Assembly (NCBI RefSeq): GCF_003752025.1
Contig: NZ_RJKR01000005.1
Coordinates: 682,001 to 746,000 of the forward strand
Origin: Curtobacterium sp. PhB115
GTDB lineage: Bacteria; Actinomycetota; Actinomycetes; Actinomycetales; Microbacteriaceae
DNA length: 64,000 nucleotides
Direction of reading: 5' to 3'
Within the stretch, counting starts at the first letter, position 1; every line of letters begins with the position of its first letter. The notes under the pieces were generated by a model that was not told the DNA's origin, ran no database searches, and was given only the letters and a program-made list of their open reading frames with translations. The translations under genes and the position numbers were made by a program. This document shows, in pieces, positions 27,816 to 37,455 of this stretch.

Positions 27816-28604
27816 ATGGGACAACAGACCCGTCGATCCGACGGACCGCACCGAATGACCGACATGAGCGTCGACGTCATCCTCCCTTGTCTCGACGAGG
27901 CCGATGCCCTCCCGAAGGTCATCGCACGCCTCCCCGAGGGGTACCGCGCGATCGTGGTGGACAACGGCTCGACCGACGGGTCCGCCGACGTCGCACGCGC
28001 GCACGGCGCCCTCGTGGTGACCGAACCCCGCAAGGGCTTCGGCTCCGCGTGCGCCGCCGGCGTGCTCGCCGCCACTGCCGACTTCGTCGCGTTCTGCGAT
28101 GCCGACGCCTCGATGGACCCCGCCGAACTCCCGCCGCTCGTCGACCGCGTCGCCAGCGGCCGCGTCGACCTGGCCCTCGGCCGCCGTGTCCCGACCGGCA
28201 AGGGCGCGTGGGCACCGCACGCACGATTCGCGAACCGCGTGCTCGCCGTCCTCATGCACCGCGCGACCGGCTACCGGCTGCGCGACCTCGGCCCGATGCG
28301 CGTGATGCGCCGCGAGGACCTCGTCTCCCTCGACCTGCAGGACCGCCGGAGCGGCTACCCGCTCGAGATGGTCCTGGCCGCCCACGCAGCCGGCTGGCGC
28401 GTCGACGAGTCCGACATCGGCTACGCGCAGCGCATCGGCGACAGCAAGGTGACGGGCACGCTCCGCGGCACGATCAACGCGGTCCGCGACATGACCCGCC
28501 TGCTTCGCGCTTACCGCCGGGAGGCCCGGGTCCGGGTCGTCGCACCGGCTCCGGTCCGCCACCTGGCCGGCTCCACCCCCGTGGCAGAGGAGGCACGCTC
28601 GTGA
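27816..28604 (+). CDS. Glycosyltransferase family 2
   Basis: GT-A fold glycosyltransferase of 262 residues without transmembrane helices. The N-terminal VDVILPCLDEADALP, VVDNGSTDGSADVA and DxD-like FCDADASMDP (about 90) define the donor-binding site. The acceptor-side region is ALGRRVPTGKG and DLGPMRVMRR. It resembles dolichol-phosphate-mannose-synthase-like GT2 proteins. ATG 27816 is preferred because TTACGT lies seven bases upstream; ATG 27855 or 27864 would also fit the fold. Its stop overlaps the next gene (GTGA). Confidence 0.87.
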   Translation: MGQQTRRSDGPHRMTDMSVDVILPCLDEADALPKVIARLPEGYRAIVVDNGSTDGSADVARAHGALVVTEPRKGFGSACAAGVLAATADFVAFCDADASMDPAELPPLVDRVASGRVDLALGRRVPTGKGAWAPHARFANRVLAVLMHRATGYRLRDLGPMRVMRREDLVSLDLQDRRSGYPLEMVLAAHAAGWRVDESDIGYAQRIGDSKVTGTLRGTINAVRDMTRLLRAYRREARVRVVAPAPVRHLAGSTPVAEEARS

Positions 28605-29233
28605 CCGCCGCGGTGACCGTCGCCGTCGTGGCGAAGGAGTGCCTGCCCGGCAAGGTGAAGACCCGGCTGACGCCGGCGCTCTCGCCAGAGGGCGCTGCCC
28701 GCGTCGCCTCGGCGAGCCTCGCGGACACCCTCGCCACGGTGCGCGCACTGCCGGCTGCCCGCCGGGTCCTGTTCTTCGACGGCTACGTGGTGCCGGACGC
28801 CGCCGCCGGTTTCGACGTCCTCCACCAGCCCGGCGGCGGGCTCGACGAGCGCCTCGGGTTCCTGTTCGACGCGGTCGACGGCCCGTTGCTGCTGGTCGGG
28901 ATGGACACCCCGCAGGTGTCGACCGACGACCTCGCGCCGGTGTTCGACGCCCCGGAGCGCGATGCGTGGTTCGGTCCCGCCGAGGACGGCGGCTTCTGGT
29001 CCCTGTACCTGCACGACCCGTCCGGCGACCTGCTGCGCGGCGTCCCGATGTCCCAGGACGACACCGGCGCCGTCCAGCTCGCCCGACTGACCGACGCGGG
29101 GCTCGACGTGGGGATCCTCGGCGAGCTGCTCGACGTGGACACCGTGCCGGACGCCGAGCGGGTCGCCGAGATCGCGCCGGACTCCGGCTTCACCCAGGCA
29201 CTCCGTGCCGAGACCGTGGGGAGTCACCGATGA
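28601..29233 (+). CDS. DUF2064 family protein (TIGR04282-type glycosyltransferase-like)
   Basis: GT-A-like protein of 210 residues related to nucleotidyl- and glycosyltransferases. It shows VVAKECLPGKVKTRL at the N-terminus, LLVGMDTPQVSTDDL (about 98) and FGPAEDGGFWSLYL (about 128), the conserved blocks of DUF2064/TIGR04282. The reaction is not established. Overlaps of four bases with both neighbours place it in a tight GT2-DUF2064-methyltransferase operon, a gene order seen in other actinobacteria. Confidence 0.88.
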   Translation: MTAAVTVAVVAKECLPGKVKTRLTPALSPEGAARVASASLADTLATVRALPAARRVLFFDGYVVPDAAAGFDVLHQPGGGLDERLGFLFDAVDGPLLLVGMDTPQVSTDDLAPVFDAPERDAWFGPAEDGGFWSLYLHDPSGDLLRGVPMSQDDTGAVQLARLTDAGLDVGILGELLDVDTVPDAERVAEIAPDSGFTQALRAETVGSHR

Positions 29234-29892
29234 CCATGCACGCACCCGTCTCGTTCGGCGCCGGCGGCGGCGAGCCGTACGCCCGCGCCCTGCGTTCCGA
29301 CGGCCGGCTCCGGCTGACCGACCCGGAGCGTCCGGACGCCGTCACCACGATGGACGTCGGCCGGTGGAGCGCCGCCGCCGACCGGGTGGACCGTTCCCTG
29401 CTCGACGACGTCGACGGCCCCGTCATCGACATCGGCTGCGGTCCGGGGCGGATGCTCGTCGCGGCCCGCACGCTCGGGATCCCGGCGCTCGGCGTGGACG
29501 TCTCCGCCGAGGCCGTCGCGATCGCGCAGCGGTCCGGTGGCACCGCGATCCAGGGGTCGGTGTTCGACGCGGTCCCCGACGAGGGGCACTGGGACACCGC
29601 CCTGGTGATCGACGGCAACATCGGCATCGGTGGCGATCCCGTTGGCCTGCTCGAACGCTGCCGCGACATCGTCCGGAGCGGCGGTCGGGTCATCGTCGAG
29701 ACGAACCCCGACCCACGCGCCGACCGTGTGTACACCGCCCGCGTGGTGGACGCCGACGGTCACGAGAGCGCCGGGTTCCCCTGGGCCGAGGTCGGCCTCG
29801 AGGCGCTGCACCGCCACGCGGCGGACGCCGGTCTGGTCGCACGCCAGAGCTGGACGGCCGCCGGACGGAGCTTCTGCGAGCTGCTGGCCTGA
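29230..29892 (+). CDS. Class I SAM-dependent methyltransferase
   Basis: Methyltransferase of 220 residues. Motif I is VIDIGCGPGRMLVA (about 66-79), followed by GVDVSAEAVAIA (motif II region) and ALVIDGNIGIGGDP (motif IV region). The acceptor is unknown. Its placement after a glycosyltransferase and a DUF2064 protein suggests methylation of a small glycoconjugate. ATG 29230 overlaps the upstream stop. Confidence 0.88.
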   Translation: MTMHAPVSFGAGGGEPYARALRSDGRLRLTDPERPDAVTTMDVGRWSAAADRVDRSLLDDVDGPVIDIGCGPGRMLVAARTLGIPALGVDVSAEAVAIAQRSGGTAIQGSVFDAVPDEGHWDTALVIDGNIGIGGDPVGLLERCRDIVRSGGRVIVETNPDPRADRVYTARVVDADGHESAGFPWAEVGLEALHRHAADAGLVARQSWTAAGRSFCELLA

Positions 29893-29916
29893 TCACGCAC
29901 TCGCACGTCCGCTCTT

Positions 29917-29945
29917 TTGCATGATGCAAGACAGTGACGTACGGT
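29917..29945 (+). promoter_or_regulatory. Promoter with 13-bp palindromic operator before the small repeat protein
   Basis: TTGCAT (29917-29922) and TACGGT (29940-29945) are separated by exactly 17 bp. The -35 is half of the perfect palindrome TTGCATGATGCAA at 29917-29929, a likely repressor site. The leader to the start at 30021 is about 70 bases. Confidence 0.65.
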
Positions 29946-30020
29946 GGAGTCTCCAGCCGACGGCGTCAGGGTCGTCGGACCGGCGATCCTCGATGCCGCC
30001 ACCACATCGAGGAGACCACC

Positions 30021-30287
30021 ATGACGAACAGCACCTTCCCGTTCGGCGGCACCTTCGTGTCCGGACTCGGCGGGCGTGACGAGCGCGGGACCTTCACCGG
30101 CGCCCGCTCCACGGACTCGATCGGCACCTACACGGGTGCGCCGATCACGGGGCGTCTCGGGCGCTTCACGGACACCGAGCGTTCGCGTCCGGCCACCTGG
30201 ACGGCGTCGACCCGCACCGCAACCGGCTCGACCCGCACCGCCACCGGCTCGTTCCGCACCGCGACGGGCTCGTTCCGCACCGCCTGA
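30021..30287 (+). CDS. Small hypothetical protein with C-terminal RTATGS repeats
   Basis: Protein of 88 residues that I do not recognise. The N-terminal half is Gly/Thr/Phe-rich with alternating FPFGGTF, GTFTGAR, GTYTGAP. The last 30 residues are four imperfect heptads of the form RTATGSx. No signal peptide, Cys or membrane segment is seen. The start is well supported by CGAGGAG eight bases before ATG 30021, and a good promoter with a palindromic operator lies upstream. The clean expression signals argue it is real. The codon bias matches neighbours. Confidence 0.7.
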   Translation: MTNSTFPFGGTFVSGLGGRDERGTFTGARSTDSIGTYTGAPITGRLGRFTDTERSRPATWTASTRTATGSTRTATGSFRTATGSFRTA

Positions 30288-30354
30288 CCTGCGCACCGCG
30301 GCCGGGCTGTGTGCCGGCCGGGCGCTCGCGGGTCCGCGATGCCAGGATGGACCC

Positions 30355-31974
<1,620 letters not shown>

Positions 31975-31996
31975 TCGATCACCAGCAGGACCCGCA

Positions 31997-32034
31997 CTGG
32001 CGGCGGTCGAGGATCAGTCCTCGGCCGCCGCCAG
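31997..32034. terminator. Bidirectional hairpin whose loop contains the GH125 stop codon
   Basis: 17-nt arms 31997-32013 and 32018-32034 pair completely with one G-T pair. The loop TCAG holds the complement of the TGA stop of the GH125 gene (32014-32016). It lies 22 bases after the pgm stop. Confidence 0.65.
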
Positions 32035-33297
32035 CGCCAGTTCGCAGAACATCGCGTCCGCCCACGAGAACCACGGGCGCGAGAACTGCGTCGGGTCCTC
32101 GACGTCGAACGACTCGTGCATGTCCCCGGTGCCGCCGTCGGTCGCCACGAGCACGTCCAGGAGCTCCCGGCGACGGGACGGCGAGCCGGAGACGAGCCCC
32201 TCGACCGCCAACGCGATCGGCCACACCCGGCGCGGCAGGGTGTGCGGGCTGCCGACCCCGGCGGCCACGGCACCGCTGGACCAGTACGGGTTCGCCGGTG
32301 ACAGCACGACGTCGCGCGTCGCGGTCCAGACCGTCTCGTCGAGCACCGACGGCGCCGACAGCGGCAGGGACAGCAGCGACGGGGTGTTCGCGTCGTCCAT
32401 GACCAGCCCGGCGCCGAGCCCGTCGACCTCGTAGGCGTAGACCGGGTCACCTGCGGGACCGGGGACGATGCCGTGGCGACGGACGCCGTCCTCGATCGCG
32501 GCCCGGAGCACGTCCGCGTCGTCGGCCAGCCCGGCGTCCGACCAGACCTCGCGGGCGATCGCGGCGACCGCGAGCAGCGCCTCGGCCGCGAACAGGTTCG
32601 CCGGGACGTTGTAGCCGTACGTGCACGCGTCGTCCGAGGGGCGGAACCCGCACCACGTCATCCCGGTGACCGCGACGGGCGTGCCACGGCCGTCCCGCGC
32701 CAAGGTCTCGGTGGGGATCGCGCCCTCGCGCACGAACCGGTACGCGGAGCGGTCGTGGTCCTGCTCGGCACGCCACTGCGCCACGATGGTCCGGAACACG
32801 CGGTGCGCCCGCTCGTCGAGCACCGCGGTGGAGCCGGTGGCCCGCCACAGCGCGTACGCGAAGGTCACCGGGTACGCCAGGCTGTCGACCTCGTACTTCT
32901 GCTCCCACACCAGCGGGTCGGCGTTCAGGTCGTCCGGGTCGTAGTGCGCGCCGTTCGGCTCGCGGTTGAACGAGTTCGCGTAGGGGTCGTGCTCGATGAG
33001 CCGGAACTGTCGCCGGACGACCGCCCAGAGCAGCTCCGCGAGTGCCGGGTCGTCGGCGACGAACCGCAGGTACGGCGTCATCTGGGTGGTCGAGTCGCGG
33101 AGCCACATCGCCGGGATGTCCCCGGTGATGACGAAGGCCCCGTCGTCGTCGAGCGAGATCGTGTCGCGCAGGGTCCGGACGAGCGCACGCTCGACCCGGT
33201 CGCCGACCTCGGTGCCGACCGCGGCGCGGACCCGGTCGGCCGCCGCCACGAGCGTCGGCGTGATCTCCTCGAGCTGCGTCTCCGTCACGACACCCAT
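32014..33297 (-). CDS. Exo-alpha-1,6-mannosidase, glycoside hydrolase family 125
   Basis: Metal-independent alpha-mannosidase of 427 residues, inverting exo-enzyme on alpha-1,6 mannosides of N-glycans or mannan. The (alpha/alpha)6-barrel motifs include GDIPAMWLRDSTTQM (about 56-70), FNREPNGAHYDPDD, DSLAYPVTFAY, GMTWCGFRPSDDACTYGYN and FSWADAMFCEL. There is no signal peptide, so it works on imported oligomannosides. ATG 33297 has AGGAG nine bases upstream. It overlaps the end of the GH3 gene by 13 bases. It is the last gene of the ABC-GH operon. Confidence 0.92.
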   Translation of the reverse strand: MGVVTETQLEEITPTLVAAADRVRAAVGTEVGDRVERALVRTLRDTISLDDDGAFVITGDIPAMWLRDSTTQMTPYLRFVADDPALAELLWAVVRRQFRLIEHDPYANSFNREPNGAHYDPDDLNADPLVWEQKYEVDSLAYPVTFAYALWRATGSTAVLDERAHRVFRTIVAQWRAEQDHDRSAYRFVREGAIPTETLARDGRGTPVAVTGMTWCGFRPSDDACTYGYNVPANLFAAEALLAVAAIAREVWSDAGLADDADVLRAAIEDGVRRHGIVPGPAGDPVYAYEVDGLGAGLVMDDANTPSLLSLPLSAPSVLDETVWTATRDVVLSPANPYWSSGAVAAGVGSPHTLPRRVWPIALAVEGLVSGSPSRRRELLDVLVATDGGTGDMHESFDVEDPTQFSRPWFSWADAMFCELALAAAED

Positions 33298-35609
33298 CGC
33301 ACTGACTCCTGTCCGTCGGTGACGCGGACGGTCCGCGTCGACCCTGGTGGATCGAGCACGTCGTCCGTCCAGCAGTCCAGTTCGAGCGGCCGTGCACCGA
33401 GCCGGAGACCAGCGTCCCACGTGCCGAGCGCATCGAGCCCGAGGTCGTACGCGGTGTCGACGGTCGCGCCGGCTGGCACGTCGACCGTCACGAGCGCGAC
33501 GAGTCGTCGGCGCCGCGGCCGGACGCCCGGCTCCCGTCGCCGCCCCCACAGGGGCACCGACACCCGGCGGGGTGCGTCCGACGTGTTGCGCACGGTCACC
33601 GGGACGCGCACCACTCCCCCGGCCCGGAGGCGCACCACGGTGACCGCGTCCGCCCCCGCCGCCAGGTCCACGTGCACCCCCGCGCCCGGCCCGGGCAGGC
33701 CCGTCACGATCGAGGTCGCCGCGACGTCGACGTAGCCGCGCGCCGTCTCGAGCCGCTCGTCGTGGGCGACGGGCAGCACACCGTCGGCGCCGGGCCAGGT
33801 CGCGGGCAGTCGCCCCTCGGCCGGTGCACCGAACAGCACGTCCACGATCGCCCGGCCGCCGGACGGCCCGGGGAACGGCACCACGAGCACCGCCTCGGCG
33901 AGCGCGAGGACCTCGGTCAGGACCCGCGGTCGGCCGTCCACGACGACGGCCACGACGGGCAGACCGCTGTCCTGCGCGGCGCGGAGCACTTCGAGCTGCG
34001 CCTCGGGCACCGCCACCGAGGCCAGGTCGACCCCCTCGCCGTTCGTGGTGTCCGGTGCGGGGCCGCTCACCGCGCCGTTGTCCTCGAAGCCGTCGTCGTA
34101 CGCCCGACGGCTGGAACCGCCGAGCACCACGACCGCGACGTCGGCGTCGGCGAGCGCGGAGCGGACCGCGACGAGCCCGTCGGGGTCCGGCAGGGGGTGT
34201 CGGAGCCCGCTGCCCCGTGCGGTGCGGATCCGGTCGGAACCGAGCCGTGCCTCCAGGGCGGAGCGGACCGTTGCCGCGCCCGGGTCGACCGGCGGGCGTG
34301 GTGGCGAGTAGTCGCCGAGCAGGGCGTCGACGTCGTCGGCGTTCGGACCGACCACGGCGACGACGGCGTCGGGGGCGATCCGGGGCAGTGCACCACCCAG
34401 CGCGACGACGGCGCGACGTGCGGCACGGTCGGCGAGCGCGATGGTCGCGCGCTCCGGTGGCGTGGCGTTCTCGGCCGCGCCGGGTGCTGGTGCTGGTGCT
34501 GGTGTTGGTGTCGGGGTCGCGAGCAGTCCGACGCGGCGTTTCAGGTCGAGCACCCGGTCCACGGCCCGGTCGAGGTCGTCGGTGTCGACGAGCCCGCGGT
34601 CGAGGGCGTCGTCGAGGTGGGTGTACGCGTCGTCCCAGAGGCTCAGGTCGACCCCGGCGCGGAGTGCGAGCGCTGCCGCCGATGCCGGGTCCGGGGTGAC
34701 GTCACGCAACCGGTCGATCGCGGTGCCGTCGGCCATCACCAGGCCGTCCCAGCCCCAGGTGTCACGGATCGTGGTGGTGAGCAGGTCGCGGTTGCCGCAG
34801 CAGGGCACGCCGTCGACGTCGTTGTACGCGGCCATGAAGCCGGCGACGTGCTCGCGTGCCGCGGCGAGCGCCGGGGGCAGGTGCACCTCGGCGAGTTCGC
34901 GGCGGCCGATGGGCGCGCCGGACCCGTTGCGGCCACCGATGCCGGCGCCCTGCCCCGCGAGGTGCTTCGCGACGACGGCCACGTGCCGGCCGTCGATCGG
35001 CCCGGGGCCGCTGCCCTGCATACCGCGGACGGTGGCGGCGACCATGATCGCGGCGAGGGCGGCGTCCTCGGACCAGCACTCCTCGCTCCGGCCCCAGCGG
35101 GGGTCGCGCAGGACGTCGAGCCCGGAGACGAGGGCGACGTGGGTGCCCCGGGCGCGGACCTCGGCGGCGACTGCGGCGGCGAGGTCCTCGACGAGCTGCT
35201 CGTCCATCGCGGCCCCGAGGGCGAGGTTCACCGGGACCGTCGTGCCGCCGAGGGCCTGCAGTCCGTGCGGGACCTCTTCCACGAAGAGCGTCGGGACGCC
35301 GCCGTCGCTGTGCGCGACGACGTGGTCCTGCACGGCGGCGTAGGCCTCCGCCGAGCGTTCGGGTGGGATGCCGTTGCCCCAGTGCACGCCCGACCACGGG
35401 TCGGCGCGGAGGACACCGTAGACGGCGCCGATCCCACCCCACCGGTCGACCTCGGCCCGCAGGACGTCGGTGATCCGCGGGCGGCCGTCGACCCAGCGGA
35501 CGGCCTCCCAGCCCTTCAGACGCTGGTTGAGCTGACCGATGCGGGCGCGGACGTCGAGGCTGGTCGCGGTCGGGCGGTCGGTCGGGCGGTCGGTCGGGCG
35601 GTCGGTCAT
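33285..35609 (-). CDS. Glycoside hydrolase family 3 protein (beta-glycosidase)
   Basis: Cytoplasmic GH3 exo-beta-glycosidase of 774 residues. The N-terminal barrel has VPTLFVEEVPHGLQA, DPRWGRSEECWSED, VVAKHLAGQGA and the nucleophile region LVMADGTAIDRL (about 291, Asp), where many GH3 members have SDW. The C-terminal alpha/beta sandwich (VVAVVGPNADD, FPGPSGGRAIVDVLFG) and a fibronectin-III-like end follow. The N-terminus has three DRPT repeats from a 12-base tandem repeat, so the true start may be slightly downstream. The assigned ATG 35609 overlaps the permease stop. The substrate is presumably a beta-mannoside or glucoside, by context. Confidence 0.89.
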   Translation of the reverse strand: MTDRPTDRPTDRPTATSLDVRARIGQLNQRLKGWEAVRWVDGRPRITDVLRAEVDRWGGIGAVYGVLRADPWSGVHWGNGIPPERSAEAYAAVQDHVVAHSDGGVPTLFVEEVPHGLQALGGTTVPVNLALGAAMDEQLVEDLAAAVAAEVRARGTHVALVSGLDVLRDPRWGRSEECWSEDAALAAIMVAATVRGMQGSGPGPIDGRHVAVVAKHLAGQGAGIGGRNGSGAPIGRRELAEVHLPPALAAAREHVAGFMAAYNDVDGVPCCGNRDLLTTTIRDTWGWDGLVMADGTAIDRLRDVTPDPASAAALALRAGVDLSLWDDAYTHLDDALDRGLVDTDDLDRAVDRVLDLKRRVGLLATPTPTPAPAPAPGAAENATPPERATIALADRAARRAVVALGGALPRIAPDAVVAVVGPNADDVDALLGDYSPPRPPVDPGAATVRSALEARLGSDRIRTARGSGLRHPLPDPDGLVAVRSALADADVAVVVLGGSSRRAYDDGFEDNGAVSGPAPDTTNGEGVDLASVAVPEAQLEVLRAAQDSGLPVVAVVVDGRPRVLTEVLALAEAVLVVPFPGPSGGRAIVDVLFGAPAEGRLPATWPGADGVLPVAHDERLETARGYVDVAATSIVTGLPGPGAGVHVDLAAGADAVTVVRLRAGGVVRVPVTVRNTSDAPRRVSVPLWGRRREPGVRPRRRRLVALVTVDVPAGATVDTAYDLGLDALGTWDAGLRLGARPLELDCWTDDVLDPPGSTRTVRVTDGQESVRWVS

Positions 35610-36460
35610 CCCTTGATCGCCCCGGACACCAGCGCGCGCTGCATCTGGCGCTGCAGGATCGTGTAGACGAGGTACACCGGCAGCAGCGTGACGAGTGTGC
35701 CGGCCATGAGCATGCCGTAGTCGGTGCCGGCGTCGACCTTGAGCGTCGGGAGCGCCACCTGGATCGTCCGTTGGGCGGTGTCCGGTCCGATGAGCACGAG
35801 GGCGTAGAGGTACTCGTTCCAGAACGACAGGAAGTTGAGCAGCAGCACCGTCGCGATGCCCGGGATGCAGATCGGCAGGTACACCTGTCGCATCACCTGC
35901 CACGCCGAGGCCCCGTCCATCGACGCGGCCTCTTCCAGTTCCCGCGGGATCGTCCGCATGAACTGCGTCAGGATCACGATCGCCAGGGGCATCGCGGTGG
36001 CCGGCAGGAGCAGCACCAGGAACGTCCGGGTGTGGAACAGCCCCATGCCCGCGGCGAGCAGGAACGTCGGGAACAGCGCCGCGAACGACGGGATGAGGAA
36101 CCCGAGCGAGAACAGCCCCTCGACGATGCGGCCGGCGCGACCGGTGGCCCGGGCCAGGGCGAACGAGGCCGGCAGTGCCAGCACGAGCGTCAGGACCAGG
36201 GCGGCGACCGTGGTGATCGCCGAGTTCGCGATCGCCGGCCCGAGCGAGGCCTGCTGGATCGCGCCGGTGAAGTTCGACAGGTCCCACGAGCCGGGCAGGG
36301 CGAGCGGTGACTCGAAGATGCCGTCGTTGTCCTTGAACGACGACACCACGAAGTAGTAGAAGGGCAGGATCAGCAGGGCGGCGTAGATCCACGCCACGGT
36401 GCCGCTGGTGATGGAGCCGATCCGGTCTCGCAGCCGGATGCCGGCGGTGGGCTTCGCCAA
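35606..36460 (-). CDS. Carbohydrate ABC transporter permease (MalG type)
   Basis: Inner-membrane permease of 284 residues with six helices and the EAA loop ELEEAASMDGASAWQVMRQVYLP split across about residues 174-196, the contact for the shared ATPase. It pairs with the MalF-type permease upstream. No ATPase gene is in the cluster, which is usual for actinobacterial CUT1 systems that share an MsiK-like ATPase. The start is ATG 36460; the stop overlaps the GH3 start. Confidence 0.92.
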   Translation of the reverse strand: MAKPTAGIRLRDRIGSITSGTVAWIYAALLILPFYYFVVSSFKDNDGIFESPLALPGSWDLSNFTGAIQQASLGPAIANSAITTVAALVLTLVLALPASFALARATGRAGRIVEGLFSLGFLIPSFAALFPTFLLAAGMGLFHTRTFLVLLLPATAMPLAIVILTQFMRTIPRELEEAASMDGASAWQVMRQVYLPICIPGIATVLLLNFLSFWNEYLYALVLIGPDTAQRTIQVALPTLKVDAGTDYGMLMAGTLVTLLPVYLVYTILQRQMQRALVSGAIKG

Positions 36461-36491
36461 GGTGGTCTCCCGGGTTCTGTCGGTGGGCTGG

Positions 36492-37427
36492 TCAGTGGGT
36501 CTTGCGGAGGACGCGGCGGATGACGAACATGCCGGCGAGCCCGAGGACGAACAGCACGACGCCGACCGCCTGGCTGTAGCCGAGGTCGGTGTCCACGAAC
36601 GCCTTCTGGTACACGAGGTACGACAGGGTCGTGGTCGCCGTGCCCGGTCCGCCCTGGGTCAGGAGCAGCACGTTCTGCGCCGAGCTGAACAGCATCGACA
36701 GGAACTGCAGCATCGCGACGACGCCGATGAAGTCCCGCGCGATCGGCCAGTACACGCCCCACGCCAGACGCCACGAACCGGCACCGTCCATCCGCGCGGC
36801 CTGCACGACCTCAGTGTCGACGCCGTCGAGTCGGCTGGCGATGAGCACGGCCGAGTACCCGATGCCCGCCCACAGGTCGACGACGATGAGCGCCCCGAGC
36901 GCCGTCGCGGGATCGGCGAGCCAGGCCTTGCCGCCGATGCCGAGCGTCTCGAGCACCCCGTTGACCAGGCCGTCGGGGTTGAGCATGGCGTAGAACATCA
37001 TCGCCGTGGCCGGGGCCGAGATCAGTGCCGGGATGAACAGCAGGTAGCGCAGGACCCTGTGCCCGCGGGGCTTCTGCACGACGTGGAACGCGAGCAGGAA
37101 CGCCAGCACGATCATGATGGGCAGCCCGACCACGATCTGGATCGTGCTGTTCCGGACGGCGGCCCAGAAGGTCTCGTCGGAGAACAGCACCCGGAAGTTG
37201 TCGAGCCCGGCGAACGTCGGCGACACGAGCATCCCCGGCCAGCTCAGGAACGCGATCACGATCATCGCCGCGACCGGCCCGATCATGAACAGGCCGTACC
37301 AGACGAGCGCGGGGATCGCGAAGGTCGGGAAGCTGCCGCGGGCGGTGCCGACGGCTCGGGAACGACGGACCGGACCGGGCGGGGTGGCCGCGGTGCGGAC
37401 GGGTGGTTCCTCGACGAGCACTGCCAT
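36492..37427 (-). CDS. Carbohydrate ABC transporter permease (MalF type)
   Basis: Membrane subunit of 311 residues with six helices after a cytoplasmic N-terminal segment of about 45 residues. The EAA loop is around EVVQAARMDGAGSWRL (about 213-228). With the MalG-type partner and the lipoprotein it forms a CUT1 oligosaccharide importer. ATG 37427 has GGAGCTCC upstream. The gap to the partner is 31 bases. Confidence 0.92.
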   Translation of the reverse strand: MAVLVEEPPVRTAATPPGPVRRSRAVGTARGSFPTFAIPALVWYGLFMIGPVAAMIVIAFLSWPGMLVSPTFAGLDNFRVLFSDETFWAAVRNSTIQIVVGLPIMIVLAFLLAFHVVQKPRGHRVLRYLLFIPALISAPATAMMFYAMLNPDGLVNGVLETLGIGGKAWLADPATALGALIVVDLWAGIGYSAVLIASRLDGVDTEVVQAARMDGAGSWRLAWGVYWPIARDFIGVVAMLQFLSMLFSSAQNVLLLTQGGPGTATTTLSYLVYQKAFVDTDLGYSQAVGVVLFVLGLAGMFVIRRVLRKTH

Positions 37428-37455
37428 GGGGAGCTCCTTCTCGGGGGGTGGGGTG

